Assembly: GCA_000720805.1 (NCBI GenBank)
Contig: JODI01000005.1
Location: forward strand, 132,536-196,535
Length of the DNA: 64,000 bases
Direction: 5' to 3'
From: Streptomyces violaceoruber
Lineage (GTDB): Bacteria; Actinomycetota; Actinomycetes; Streptomycetales; Streptomycetaceae
The position numbers were made by a program, and so were the translations under genes. Below the pieces are notes generated by a model. It saw only the letters and a program-made list of their open reading frames with translations. It had not been told where the DNA came from and did no database searches. This document shows, in pieces, positions 55,588 through 63,939 of this stretch. Position 1 is the first letter of the stretch. The number at the start of each line of letters is the position of its first letter.

Positions 55588-55639
55588 AACCGGACAGTTG
55601 TCCACTACGTTCGGAACCGATGCGGACAACTGTCCGGTT
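55588..55639. promoter_or_regulatory. Two GGACA-N2-TGTCC operators in perfect mirror arrangement
   Basis: AACCGGACAGTTGTCC (55588-55603) and its exact reverse complement GGACAACTGTCCGGTT (55624-55639) flank a 20-base centre. Each contains a GGACA-N2-TGTCC palindrome, so there are two dyad sites 36 bases apart between the TetR gene and the dehydrogenase operon. This is a typical autoregulatory TetR operator pair covering both promoters. Confidence 0.75.
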
Positions 55640-55702
55640 GAGCTCACTCTAGCGTCGGACTGACGCCCCGACGTGTACGGGATACGTGAAAGAAGGCTGA
55701 AC

Positions 55703-56260
55703 ATGGCCCCAGCCCCCTCGTCGACGTCCAGCGACATCACCCTGAACATCAACGGCGAGAAGCACACCCTGCCCGTCGACCACCGCACCACCCTGCTCGA
55801 CGCCCTGCGCGAGCGCCTCGACCTGACCGGTACCAAGAAGGGCTGCGACCAGGGGCAGTGCGGCGCCTGCACGGTACTGCTGGACGGGCGCCGGGCGGTG
55901 TCCTGTCTGCAACTCGCCGTGGCCGCCGAAGGACGCGAGATCACCACCATCGAGGGCCTGGCCGACGGCGACCGGCTGCACCCGGTGCAGCAGGCGTTCC
56001 TCGACCTGGACGGCTACCAGTGCGGCTACTGCACACCCGGCCAGATCTGCTCGGCGATCGCGGTGATCGAGGAACACGCGGCCGGCTGGCCCAGCGCCGT
56101 CACCGACGACGTCCGCCCCGAGGCGGGACCACCACCCCTGAGCCCCGAGGAGATCCGGGAACGGATGAGCGGCAACCTGTGCCGCTGCGGCGCGTACGTC
56201 TCGATCGCCCAGGCCGTGGCCCGGGCGGCGGAAGCGAAAACCGGGGAGGCGGCAGCGTGA
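55703..56260 (+). CDS. 2Fe-2S subunit of molybdenum aldehyde/xanthine dehydrogenase (PaoA/YagT-like)
   Basis: A 185-residue iron-sulfur protein with two [2Fe-2S] clusters. The plant-type ferredoxin part has Cys48, Cys53, Cys56 and Cys68 (KKGCDQGQCGACTVLL); the helical part has Cys107, Cys110, Cys160 and Cys162 (GYQCGYCTPGQ, NLCRCGAY). It passes electrons from the molybdenum site to the FAD subunit. ATG at 55703 has AGAAGG upstream. No Tat signal is present, unlike periplasmic PaoA of E. coli, so the enzyme is probably cytoplasmic. It overlaps the next gene by four bases. Confidence 0.93.
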   Translation: MAPAPSSTSSDITLNINGEKHTLPVDHRTTLLDALRERLDLTGTKKGCDQGQCGACTVLLDGRRAVSCLQLAVAAEGREITTIEGLADGDRLHPVQQAFLDLDGYQCGYCTPGQICSAIAVIEEHAAGWPSAVTDDVRPEAGPPPLSPEEIRERMSGNLCRCGAYVSIAQAVARAAEAKTGEAAA

Positions 56261-57249
56261 GGGAGTTCGCATACGACCGGGCCCTCGACGTCTCGGGCGC
56301 CCTCGCCCTGCTCGACGCCGACCCCGACGCCCGCTTCCTGGGCGGCGGCACCAATCTCGTCGACCTGATGAAGACCGGCGTCGAGCGGCCCGCCCGCCTG
56401 GTCGACGTCCGCGAACTGCCGCTGGACGACATCGAGGTGACGGCGGACGGCGGTCTGCGCATCGGCGCGACCGTCACCAACAGCGACCTCGCCGCCCACC
56501 CCGAAGTCCGCCGCCGCTACCCGGCGTTGGCCCAGGCCGTACTGGCCGGCGCCTCCGGTCAGCTGCGCAACATGGCCACCGTCGGCGGCAACCTGCTCCA
56601 GCGCACCCGCTGCGGCTACTTCGCCGACGTGACCAAACCCTGCAACAAGCGCGTGCCCGGCAGCGGTTGCCCCGCGATCGAGGGCGAGCACCACAACCAC
56701 GCCATCCTGGGCGCCTCCGAACACTGCGTGGCCACCCACCCCTCGGACATGGGCGTCGCGCTGACCGCCTTCGACGCGGTCGTCAGTTACGAAACCGCGG
56801 ACGGGCCGGGAGAGTTGCCCCTCGCCGACTTCTACCTGCCGGTCGGCGACACCCCGCACCGCGAGACGGCGCTGCCGCCGGGCGCGCTGATCACCGGCGT
56901 CACCCTGCCGCCCGCTCCGGTGGCCGCCCACTCCCGCTACCGCAAGGTGCGCGAGCGTGCCTCGTACGCCTTCGCCATCGGCTCCATCGCCGCCGCGCTC
57001 GACGTCCGGGACGGCGCCGTACGCGAGGTGCGCCTCGCCTTCGGGGCGGTCGCGTCCCGGCCGTGGCGGGCGACGGCTGCCGAACGCGTCCTGACCGGGG
57101 CGCCCGCCGACGCCGAGACCTTCGCCGCCGCCGCGGACGCCGAACTCGCCGCGGCCAAGCCGCTGCCGCACAACGCATACAAGGTGACCCTCATGCGCAA
57201 CCTCGTCGTGGCCGTGCTGACCGAACTGGCCGAGGAGGCCGCCCGATGA
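56257..57249 (+). CDS. FAD-binding subunit of molybdenum hydroxylase with extra 4Fe-4S site (PaoB/YagS-like)
   Basis: A 330-residue FAD subunit of the CO-dehydrogenase-flavoprotein type. FLGGGTNLVDLMK binds the FAD pyrophosphate, and ASGQLRNMATVGGNLLQR follows. A loop with four cysteines (119, 129, 138, 157; RCGYFADVTKPCNKR, GSGCPA, EHCVAT) matches the extra [4Fe-4S] cluster of PaoB-like aldehyde oxidases, which classical xanthine dehydrogenases lack. GTG at 56257 is set by the GTGA overlap. Electrons pass from the 2Fe-2S subunit to FAD and then to an acceptor. Confidence 0.93.
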   Translation: MREFAYDRALDVSGALALLDADPDARFLGGGTNLVDLMKTGVERPARLVDVRELPLDDIEVTADGGLRIGATVTNSDLAAHPEVRRRYPALAQAVLAGASGQLRNMATVGGNLLQRTRCGYFADVTKPCNKRVPGSGCPAIEGEHHNHAILGASEHCVATHPSDMGVALTAFDAVVSYETADGPGELPLADFYLPVGDTPHRETALPPGALITGVTLPPAPVAAHSRYRKVRERASYAFAIGSIAAALDVRDGAVREVRLAFGAVASRPWRATAAERVLTGAPADAETFAAAADAELAAAKPLPHNAYKVTLMRNLVVAVLTELAEEAAR

Positions 57250-59363
57250 CCACCGCCCCCACGGCACGCGAGAACGCCGTCGGCACCGCGCACACCCGCG
57301 TCGAGGGACGCGACAAGGTCACCGGAGCCGCCCGCTACGCCGGCGAGATCCCCTTCGCCGACCTCGCGCACGGCTGGCTGGTGCTGTCCACGGTCGCCCG
57401 CGGCCGCGTCCGCTCCATCGACACCGCCGACGTCCTCGCCATGCCCGGCGTGGTCGCCGTCCTGCACCACGGCAACGCCCCACGAGTGGAGACCGGGTAC
57501 GTCGGTCTGCTGGGCGTCCCGGACCCGACCGCGGCCGTCTTCCAGCACGACCGGGTGCCGCACGCGGGCTGGCCGGTGGCGCTGGTCGTCGCCGACACCT
57601 CCGAACAGGCCCGGGAGGCCGCCGAAGCGCTGGTCGTGCACTACGAACAGGAGCCGCACGACGTCGACTTCACCGGCGAGCACCCCGACGCGTACCCGGT
57701 CGACAGCCATGGTCCGGCGGTGATCGAGAAGGGCGACCTGGAGGCCGAACTCGCCGCGTCCGCGGTCGTGGTGGACGCCGAGTACACCACCCCGGAAGAG
57801 CATCACAACCCGATGGAGCCGCACGCGGCGACGGCCCGCTGGGACGGCGGCCGACTCGAGCTGGTCGACTCCAACCAGGGCACCTTCTGGGTCGCGAGCG
57901 AACTCGCGAAGATGTTCTCGCTCGACCCGGCCTCGGTCCGGGTACGTTCCGAGCATGTCGGCGGCGGCTTCGGCAGCAAGGGCCTGCGCGCCCACCAGGT
58001 GGCCGCCGTCATGGCCGCGACCGAACTGCACCGTCCGGTACGGGTGGTCATGACCCGGCGGCAGATGTTCTCGCTGGCCGGCTACCGCAGCCCTACCCGG
58101 CAGCGCCTGCGGCTCGGCGCCGACGCCGACGGCCGGCTGCGCGCGCTGGAGCACCGTTCGCTGAGCGCCACCTCCACCGTGCACGAGTTCATCGAGTCGG
58201 CCGCCGGACCGGCCCGGACCATGTACGGCGCCGAGGCCCACCACACCGCCAACCGGCTCGTGCGGCTCGACGTGCCGACCCCGACCTGGATGCGCGGGCC
58301 GGGCGAGGCACCGGGGTCGTTCGCGCTGGAGTCGGCGTTCGACGAACTCGCCGAGAAGTGCGGCCTCGACCCGATCGAACTGCGCGCCCGCAACGACCCC
58401 GAGGCGGGCCCGGTGTCCGGGCTGCCGTTCAGCGGACGCAATCTGATCGCCTGCTTCCGGGAAGGCGCCCGCAGGTTCGGCTGGGCCGACCGCGACCCGC
58501 GCCCCGGCCTGCGCCGCGAGGGACGCTGGCTGCTCGGCACCGGCACGGCCGCGGCCTCCTTCCCGGCGGGCGCCGGACCGTCCACGGCGGCGGTGACGGC
58601 GGAGGCGGACGGCACCTACACCGTGCGGATCAACGCCGCCGACATCGGCACCGGCGCGCGGACCGCGATGACTCTGGTGGCCGCCGATGCCCTGCGGACC
58701 GCTCCCGATCAGGTCCGCGTACGCATCGGCGACAGCGACCTCGGCCCCGCGTTCATCGCCGGCGGCTCGATGGGCACCCGCTCCTGGGCATGGGCGGTCA
58801 CGATCGCCGCCGAGGAACTGCGGGAACGGCTCGCCCTCGGCGTCGACATCCCGCCGGAGGGGATCACCGTACGGTCGGACAGCACCGAGGCCATCGGCGC
58901 CCTCGCCCAGAAGGAACGGCATTCCTTCGGCGCCCAGTTCGCCGAGGTCGCCGTGGACCCCGCCACCGGTGAGGTCCGCGTGCGCCGCATGCTCGGCATT
59001 TTCGCGGCCGGCCGGATCGTCAACCCGCTCACCGCCCGCAACCAGTTCGTCGGCGGCATGACCTGGGGCATCTCCATGGCCCTGCACGAGGAGGCGGTCC
59101 GCGACCGTGCCTTGGGCAGCCACTACGGCGCCGACCTCGCCGGTTACCACGTCGCCGCCCACGCCGACGTTCCGGCCATCGAGGCGGACTGGATCGACGA
59201 CCCGGACCCCGACGACCCGGTCGGCATCAAGGGCATCGGCGAGATCGGCATCGTGGGCGCCGCCGCGGCCATCGCCAACGCGGTCTGGCACGCGACCGGC
59301 GTACGCCACCGGGACCTGCCGATCCGCCCCGACCGCGTCCTGATGGCAGGCGTCCGTGCTTGA
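57246..59363 (+). CDS. Molybdenum-cofactor-binding catalytic subunit of aldehyde/xanthine dehydrogenase (PaoC/YagR-like)
   Basis: A 705-residue molybdenum hydroxylase subunit. ATG at 57246 overlaps the preceding stop (ATGA). Substrate-binding and cofactor motifs include EEHHNPMEPHAATA, VGGGFGSKG, WMRGPGEAPGSFALES, and the base catalyst Glu666 in IKGIGEIGIVG. Length and motifs match the PaoC group oxidising diverse, often aromatic, aldehydes; a purine substrate is less likely given the FAD subunit type. It forms a heterotrimer with the two upstream products and needs the XdhC-type factor encoded next. Confidence 0.93.
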   Translation: MTTAPTARENAVGTAHTRVEGRDKVTGAARYAGEIPFADLAHGWLVLSTVARGRVRSIDTADVLAMPGVVAVLHHGNAPRVETGYVGLLGVPDPTAAVFQHDRVPHAGWPVALVVADTSEQAREAAEALVVHYEQEPHDVDFTGEHPDAYPVDSHGPAVIEKGDLEAELAASAVVVDAEYTTPEEHHNPMEPHAATARWDGGRLELVDSNQGTFWVASELAKMFSLDPASVRVRSEHVGGGFGSKGLRAHQVAAVMAATELHRPVRVVMTRRQMFSLAGYRSPTRQRLRLGADADGRLRALEHRSLSATSTVHEFIESAAGPARTMYGAEAHHTANRLVRLDVPTPTWMRGPGEAPGSFALESAFDELAEKCGLDPIELRARNDPEAGPVSGLPFSGRNLIACFREGARRFGWADRDPRPGLRREGRWLLGTGTAAASFPAGAGPSTAAVTAEADGTYTVRINAADIGTGARTAMTLVAADALRTAPDQVRVRIGDSDLGPAFIAGGSMGTRSWAWAVTIAAEELRERLALGVDIPPEGITVRSDSTEAIGALAQKERHSFGAQFAEVAVDPATGEVRVRRMLGIFAAGRIVNPLTARNQFVGGMTWGISMALHEEAVRDRALGSHYGADLAGYHVAAHADVPAIEADWIDDPDPDDPVGIKGIGEIGIVGAAAAIANAVWHATGVRHRDLPIRPDRVLMAGVRA

Positions 59364-60639
59364 CCTCGCCGGGGAACTGCACCGCTGGATGGAGGAGGGC
59401 CGCGCGTTCGCCGTCGCCACCGTCGTGGCCGTCGGCGGCAGCGCCCCGCGCGGCCCCGGCGCCGCCCTCGCCGTCGACAGCGAGGGCACGGTCATCGGCT
59501 CGGTCTCCGGCGGCTGCGTGGAGGGAGCGGTGTACGACCTCTGCGTCCAGGCGCTGCAGGACGGTGAGACGGTCGTCGAGCGGTTCGGATACAGCGACGA
59601 GGACGCCTTCGCGGTCGGGCTGACCTGCGGCGGGATCATCGACATCATGGTCACCCCGGTCGGCACGGACGCGGCCGCGCGGCCGGTGCTCCGGTCGGCC
59701 CTGTCGGCCGCCGCCCGGGGCGAGCCGGCAGCCGTCGCCCGCGTCGTACGCGGCCCCGTCGAACTTCTCGGCACGGCCCTGCTGGTGCGGCCGGGCGAAG
59801 CGGGAGGGGGGCCCTCCCGGCCCTCCCTTGCGGAGTCCGGGGCAGGCTCGTACGAAGGCGGACTCGGCGGGCACGCGGAACTGGACCGTACGGCGGCCGG
59901 CGAAGCCCGCGCCCTGCTGGACGCCGGCCGCACCGGCACGGTCGAGCTGTCGGCGAGCGCAGCGAGATGGGGGTCCCCCCGGACGGAGTCTGGGGGAGGC
60001 TCGCGCTGCCCCGGCGGACTGACCTTGCTGGTCGAGTCGAGTGTGCCGCCGCCCCGCATGATCGTCTTCGGGGCGATCGACTTCGCCGCGGCACTCGTAC
60101 GGGTGGGCAAGTTCCTCGGCTACCACGTCACCGTGTGCGACGCCCGCCCCGTCTTCGCCACCAAGGCCCGCTTCCCCGAGGCCGACGACGTCGTCGTCGA
60201 CTGGCCGCACCGCTATCTGCGAGGCACCGTGACCGACGCGCGCACGGTGCTGTGCGTGCTCACCCACGACGCCAAGTTCGACGTGCCCCTGCTGGAAGCG
60301 GCCCTGCGGATGCCGGCCGCGTTCGTCGGCGCGCTGGGCTCACGGCGTACGCACGCCGACCGGGAGCGACGGCTGCGCGAAGCGGGCCTGACCGACGGGG
60401 AGTTGGCCCGGCTGCGGTCGCCGATCGGCCTCGATCTCGGCGCCCGCACACCCGAGGAGACGGCCCTGTCCATCGCGGCGGAGATCGTCGCGACCCGGCG
60501 CGGCGGGACGGGCACGCCGCTGACCGGATCGAGGACACCGATTCACCGCGAGGAGGCGACGAACGGCGCGGGGACGAGCTCCGGCCCCTCGGCGCGGAGC
60601 ACCGTACCGATGCGAGCGTCCGTGCCGAGCTTGCGGTAG
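59356..60639 (+). CDS. XdhC/CoxI-family molybdenum cofactor insertion factor with in-frame repeat insertions
   Basis: A 427-residue XdhC-type chaperone that binds and sulfurates the molybdenum cofactor before insertion into the catalytic subunit. XdhC domain: ATVVAVGGSAPRGPGAALAV, SGGCVEGAVYD, GLTCGGIIDIM; C-terminal Rossmann part: RMIVFGAIDFAAALVRVGKFLGY, VGALGSRRTHADRERRL. GTG at 59356 overlaps the previous stop by eight bases. Two low-complexity Gly/Ser/Arg stretches (about residues 149-172 and 200-217) interrupt the family pattern, the second from a palindromic GC repeat. After the usual end TPLTGSRTPIHRE, about 28 further residues follow. Confidence 0.88.
   Translation: MLDLAGELHRWMEEGRAFAVATVVAVGGSAPRGPGAALAVDSEGTVIGSVSGGCVEGAVYDLCVQALQDGETVVERFGYSDEDAFAVGLTCGGIIDIMVTPVGTDAAARPVLRSALSAAARGEPAAVARVVRGPVELLGTALLVRPGEAGGGPSRPSLAESGAGSYEGGLGGHAELDRTAAGEARALLDAGRTGTVELSASAARWGSPRTESGGGSRCPGGLTLLVESSVPPPRMIVFGAIDFAAALVRVGKFLGYHVTVCDARPVFATKARFPEADDVVVDWPHRYLRGTVTDARTVLCVLTHDAKFDVPLLEAALRMPAAFVGALGSRRTHADRERRLREAGLTDGELARLRSPIGLDLGARTPEETALSIAAEIVATRRGGTGTPLTGSRTPIHREEATNGAGTSSGPSARSTVPMRASVPSLR
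59955..60003. repeat. GC-rich Streptomyces-type palindromic repeat inside the xdhC-like gene
   Basis: The segment includes ATGGGGGTCCCCCCGGACGG then AGTCTGGGGGAGGCTCG. GGGGGTCCCCCC is self-complementary, and the flanks resemble a short dispersed repeat that I recall from many Streptomyces genomes. It stays in frame and codes for a Trp-Gly-Ser-Pro/Gly-rich stretch. Confidence 0.5.
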
Positions 60640-60687
60640 TCGGTGGCGATGTACCGCCGTGTGTTTGTGGACCGTACGGCCCGAGAG

Positions 60688-60721
60688 GCCGGACGGCGGC
60701 CCGTGGCGGCCGCCGTCCGGC
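60688..60721. terminator. Strong 14-bp hairpin between convergent genes
   Basis: GCCGGACGGCGGCC (60688-60701), loop CGTGGC, and GGCCGCCGTCCGGC (60708-60721) form a perfect 14-bp stem. It sits between the XdhC-like gene (+) and GH115 (-), so it probably terminates both. Confidence 0.75.
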
Positions 60722-60763
60722 GTCGGAGCACAGTGGCGGCGCACGGCCGGCGTCGATGACGTG

Positions 60764-60788
60764 GCCGAGCAGCCGAGCAGCCGAGCAG
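60764..60788. repeat. Three tandem CCGAGCAG repeats
   Basis: CCGAGCAG occurs three times in a row between the terminator hairpin and the end of the GH115 gene. Likely slippage; no function suggested. Confidence 0.5.
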
Positions 60789-60804
60789 TCGGACGGTAGG
60801 GCGG

Positions 60805-63795
60805 TTACCGGACCGGAGCATCCAGGCCCGGTGCGTACCCGGGGTCCGGATTGAACCGCGGGTGGTAGCTCTCCGGCGGCGCGAGGTAGGTGGCGGGCAG
60901 ACCGCCGGTGTCGACGACGATCTGGTCCACGGCGATCGCGGCGTCCACCATGAACACCCGCAGGACGTGCTCACCGGGCGCGGCGACGGTCACGGTGGCG
61001 GTCAGCTTCTCGACGCCCTCCTCCACGTTGCGGGCCCAGGCGTCCCCCCGGTTGCCGGTGGCGATCGCCTGGCCCGAGAGCACGGTGGCCGGCTGGTCGT
61101 CGAGGGCGACCGCCACCCGGCGCAGCCCGCGCTCGTCCAGGGAGGGCAGGCGGAAGACGGTCACCGGAAAGCTCCCGGCGCTCGTGAACCGCACCCGGTA
61201 CCGCAGTTCGGGCGCCCGGCCGGCGAAGTCCCCGGTGACCGCCACCGCCGTCGACGGCACCGACTCCACGGCCCCGGTACGACGGCCCAGCCCGCGCACC
61301 GTCCGCCAGCGGGCCCCGCCGCGCGCCACCCGCCGCTCGGTGTGCACGGCGTCGATCGACACGTACCCGTGCGCCTCGACGAACCCCCGCGCCCGGTCCC
61401 GCGCCCGCTCCCCGGCGTTGACCACCCGCAGCGGCACCTCGACCCGCTGCCCGGCCCCGGCGACGGTGACCGTGGCCTCGTACGTGCCTTCCGGCACCCG
61501 TGTCCAGTCGACCTCCACCCACACCCGGACCTGCTCGGTGAGCGAGCCGCCCGACGCACTCAACCGCACCCACGGACGACTGGCCTCGGCCGTCCAGTCC
61601 ACCGTCAGGAAACCGGTGTTGAAGACGTCCACGAACCTCCGGTCACGGGTGAAGGAGGAGAAGGACAACGGCCGGGCGGTCCCCGTCTCGTTGCCCTCGC
61701 AGGCCACGCCCAGCCCGGAGGTCTCCGTCCGGGCGATCCGGGTGACGGCCGGGCGGCCCGGCGCCTTCGGTATCTGCGAGGGGTACGGGTTGACGATCCC
61801 GTCCCACTTACCGCCGGCCACCTCGGTGTTGTACCTCTGGGTGATCGCCGCCTCAGCGGCGTGGGCCGCCTCGGCCAGGTCCGCGAAACGATTGGTCCCC
61901 GCCCCGCGCCCCTGCCGGACCGCGAGGGCGTTGCGGTCCGCCCAGTAGTACTTCAGGTTCATCAAGTACGCGCCGTGCACCGGGTATTCGACGAGCTCGA
62001 AGTAGGTGTCCCGGTAGGCCTCGGGCAGCTCGGCGCCCAGCACGCGGACCCGCTCGAGCAGCCGGTCGTAGGCGGCCAGCCGACGCCCGGCCTCGTCGCC
62101 GTGGTGGACCACGGAGAACATCTGGCGGTCGATGAACTCCGGCCGCCGCTCGGCCGCGAGCCGGTAGTACTCGGTACGGATGGCGGCGATCTCCGGGGCG
62201 TGCCGACGCCCGAACTGCCGCCCGTACCACTCGGCAAGGAAGTCCTCGACGTCGTCGGCTCCCCACCGGTCAACGTCCCATGCCATGTCCATCGCGAAGG
62301 ACAGACCGGTCTCGATCGACTTGAGGTCCCCCACGTTGAAGATCCACATCCGGTCCACGCCGTGCTCGTGAACTCGGCGCAACTCCTGCCAGAGCTTGGC
62401 GAGCTGGGTGGTGTCCAGCCACAGGTAGCTGCGCGGACGGCCCCAGTAGGAGAGGTGGTAGTAGATGCCGTTGCCGCCGGAGCGGGCGCGCTCCGCCTCG
62501 TTCGGCAGCTGGCGCATGTTGCCGTGGTTGTCGTCCGGCCAGATCAGCGTCACGTCCTCGGGGACCTCGACGCCCGCGTTGTACAGCTCCAGCACTTCCT
62601 TGTACGGGATGAAGATCTGCGGCTCGGCCCCGGTGCCGACCTCCTCGGTGAGGATCCGGCGCTGGTCGGTGACGATGTCGTTCATCACCGCGACCTTCTC
62701 CGCGACGGTGGTCGCGTACTTCGTCTCCAGCGCGGTGTCGTGCAGTCCGCGCATACCGAGGGTCCAACTGCTCTCGTACGCCGCGTTCTGTCTTGCCCGG
62801 GCTCTCCAGTAGTCGGAGATGACGGCGGGGTTCACCGTGTAGTCGTACACCGGCAGGCTGCCGTCGGCGTTGGGGTGCTCCTGCGCCCACGGCTCCCACT
62901 CGTGGACGCCGTTGCGCAGCAGCGCCTCGGGGTGACTGGAGCCGACGACGATGCCGTAGCGGTCGGCGAGTTGGGGGTTCTCGCGGTACTTGTTGAAGAA
63001 GTCGGAGTACGGATGCATGGCGGGCCACAGGTAGTTGGCCTTGAGCCGGAGCAGCAGCTCGAAGACCCGCTCGTACGTCCGAGGCCCGATGTTCTTGTCC
63101 GGCTCCTGGGTGCGGTGCGACCAAGTGGTCAGGTTCTGCTCGTCGTTGATGAAGACGCCCCGGTAACGGACGGACGGCTCGAACCGCTTGAGAGGGCCCG
63201 CCGGGACCGTCACGGAATCGCGGTGTACGACGGGGACGTCCGCCCACCAGTACCAGGGGGAGACCCCGATGCGCTCCGAGGTGTCGTAGACGCCGTAGAC
63301 CGTGCCACGCCGGTCGCTTCCGGCGATCACCAGGGCGCGGTCCACTCCGGGCAGCGGACGGTCCACCACCTGGGTCACCGACGCCTCCCAGCGCCCCTTC
63401 ACGCCGGAGACGTCCAGACGCCGGTCAGCGACCAGCCGGTCCACGACCGGGCTCGCGCCCAGGGTGCCCACCACGACCAGGAGCGCGGCCTTCTCGGGCA
63501 CGGTGTGCCGCAGGTGGGGGCGGATGCCGGTGACCCGCTCCACGTCCGCCTGGAGGTCCCCGGCGGCGCGGAGCGCGGCGGGGTCGTCCGCCGCGTCCAC
63601 GAACACCTCGACGGCGGCGCCGTCGCGCACCAGCGGGAAGTCCGGCCGGCCCGACGGCGCGGCCTCGGCGGTGGCGGGGAGCACCGCCGGGAGCAGGGGG
63701 GCGACTCCTACGGCGGCCATGCCCCGCAGGAAGGACTTACGCGTGGGCGGCAGGGCGGGCGGCATCGACGGGACCTGCGGTTCGTGGTGCGGCAC
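60805..63795 (-). CDS. Exported GH115 xylan alpha-1,2-glucuronidase
   Basis: A 996-residue exported enzyme. GTG at 63795 follows GGAAAGGAAG. The signal is Tat-like with an Arg-Lys pair (TRKSFLRGMAAVGVAPLLPAVLPATAEA). GH115 features: GSDRRGTVYGVYDTSERIGVSPWYWWADVP, RYRGVFINDEQNLTTWS, LLRLKANYLWPAMH, VVGSSHPEALLRN, LIWPDDNHGNMRQLP, and FNVGDLKSIETG. The C-terminal 350 residues are beta-sandwich domains typical of the family. It removes (4-O-methyl)glucuronic acid from internal xylose units of xylan. It is monocistronic here, convergent with the molybdenum dehydrogenase operon and preceded by a LacI-type operator. Confidence 0.93.
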   Translation of the reverse strand: MPHHEPQVPSMPPALPPTRKSFLRGMAAVGVAPLLPAVLPATAEAAPSGRPDFPLVRDGAAVEVFVDAADDPAALRAAGDLQADVERVTGIRPHLRHTVPEKAALLVVVGTLGASPVVDRLVADRRLDVSGVKGRWEASVTQVVDRPLPGVDRALVIAGSDRRGTVYGVYDTSERIGVSPWYWWADVPVVHRDSVTVPAGPLKRFEPSVRYRGVFINDEQNLTTWSHRTQEPDKNIGPRTYERVFELLLRLKANYLWPAMHPYSDFFNKYRENPQLADRYGIVVGSSHPEALLRNGVHEWEPWAQEHPNADGSLPVYDYTVNPAVISDYWRARARQNAAYESSWTLGMRGLHDTALETKYATTVAEKVAVMNDIVTDQRRILTEEVGTGAEPQIFIPYKEVLELYNAGVEVPEDVTLIWPDDNHGNMRQLPNEAERARSGGNGIYYHLSYWGRPRSYLWLDTTQLAKLWQELRRVHEHGVDRMWIFNVGDLKSIETGLSFAMDMAWDVDRWGADDVEDFLAEWYGRQFGRRHAPEIAAIRTEYYRLAAERRPEFIDRQMFSVVHHGDEAGRRLAAYDRLLERVRVLGAELPEAYRDTYFELVEYPVHGAYLMNLKYYWADRNALAVRQGRGAGTNRFADLAEAAHAAEAAITQRYNTEVAGGKWDGIVNPYPSQIPKAPGRPAVTRIARTETSGLGVACEGNETGTARPLSFSSFTRDRRFVDVFNTGFLTVDWTAEASRPWVRLSASGGSLTEQVRVWVEVDWTRVPEGTYEATVTVAGAGQRVEVPLRVVNAGERARDRARGFVEAHGYVSIDAVHTERRVARGGARWRTVRGLGRRTGAVESVPSTAVAVTGDFAGRAPELRYRVRFTSAGSFPVTVFRLPSLDERGLRRVAVALDDQPATVLSGQAIATGNRGDAWARNVEEGVEKLTATVTVAAPGEHVLRVFMVDAAIAVDQIVVDTGGLPATYLAPPESYHPRFNPDPGYAPGLDAPVR

Positions 63796-63927
63796 GAGAC
63801 GCTTCCTTTCCGCGCCGGCCCGCGACGGCTGAGGGTGCGGGCCGGCGGCGGAGCCGAGCGCAGGGAGAGTCGGGGTGGTCGGTGAGCTTCGAAGAGGACG
63901 CGCGCAGGGGTTGGCATGGGCAGGCTA

Positions 63928-63939
63928 GAAAGCGCTTGC
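63928..63939. promoter_or_regulatory. LacI-type operator GAAAGCGCTTGC upstream of GH115
   Basis: The core AAGCGCTT (63930-63937) is palindromic with a central CpG, and the flanks approach GAAAGCGCTTTC, the usual LacI-family pattern. It lies 133 bases upstream of the GH115 start, so a LacI repressor responding to xylan or cello-oligosaccharides is likely. No LacI gene is in the window. The remaining 63796-64000 sequence holds no supported gene. Confidence 0.55.

Noticed and set aside
60764..60788. CCGAGCAG tandem units as an operator or attachment site
   Set aside because: Simple 8-bp repeat in a short convergent gap; no integrase, tRNA or promoter nearby.
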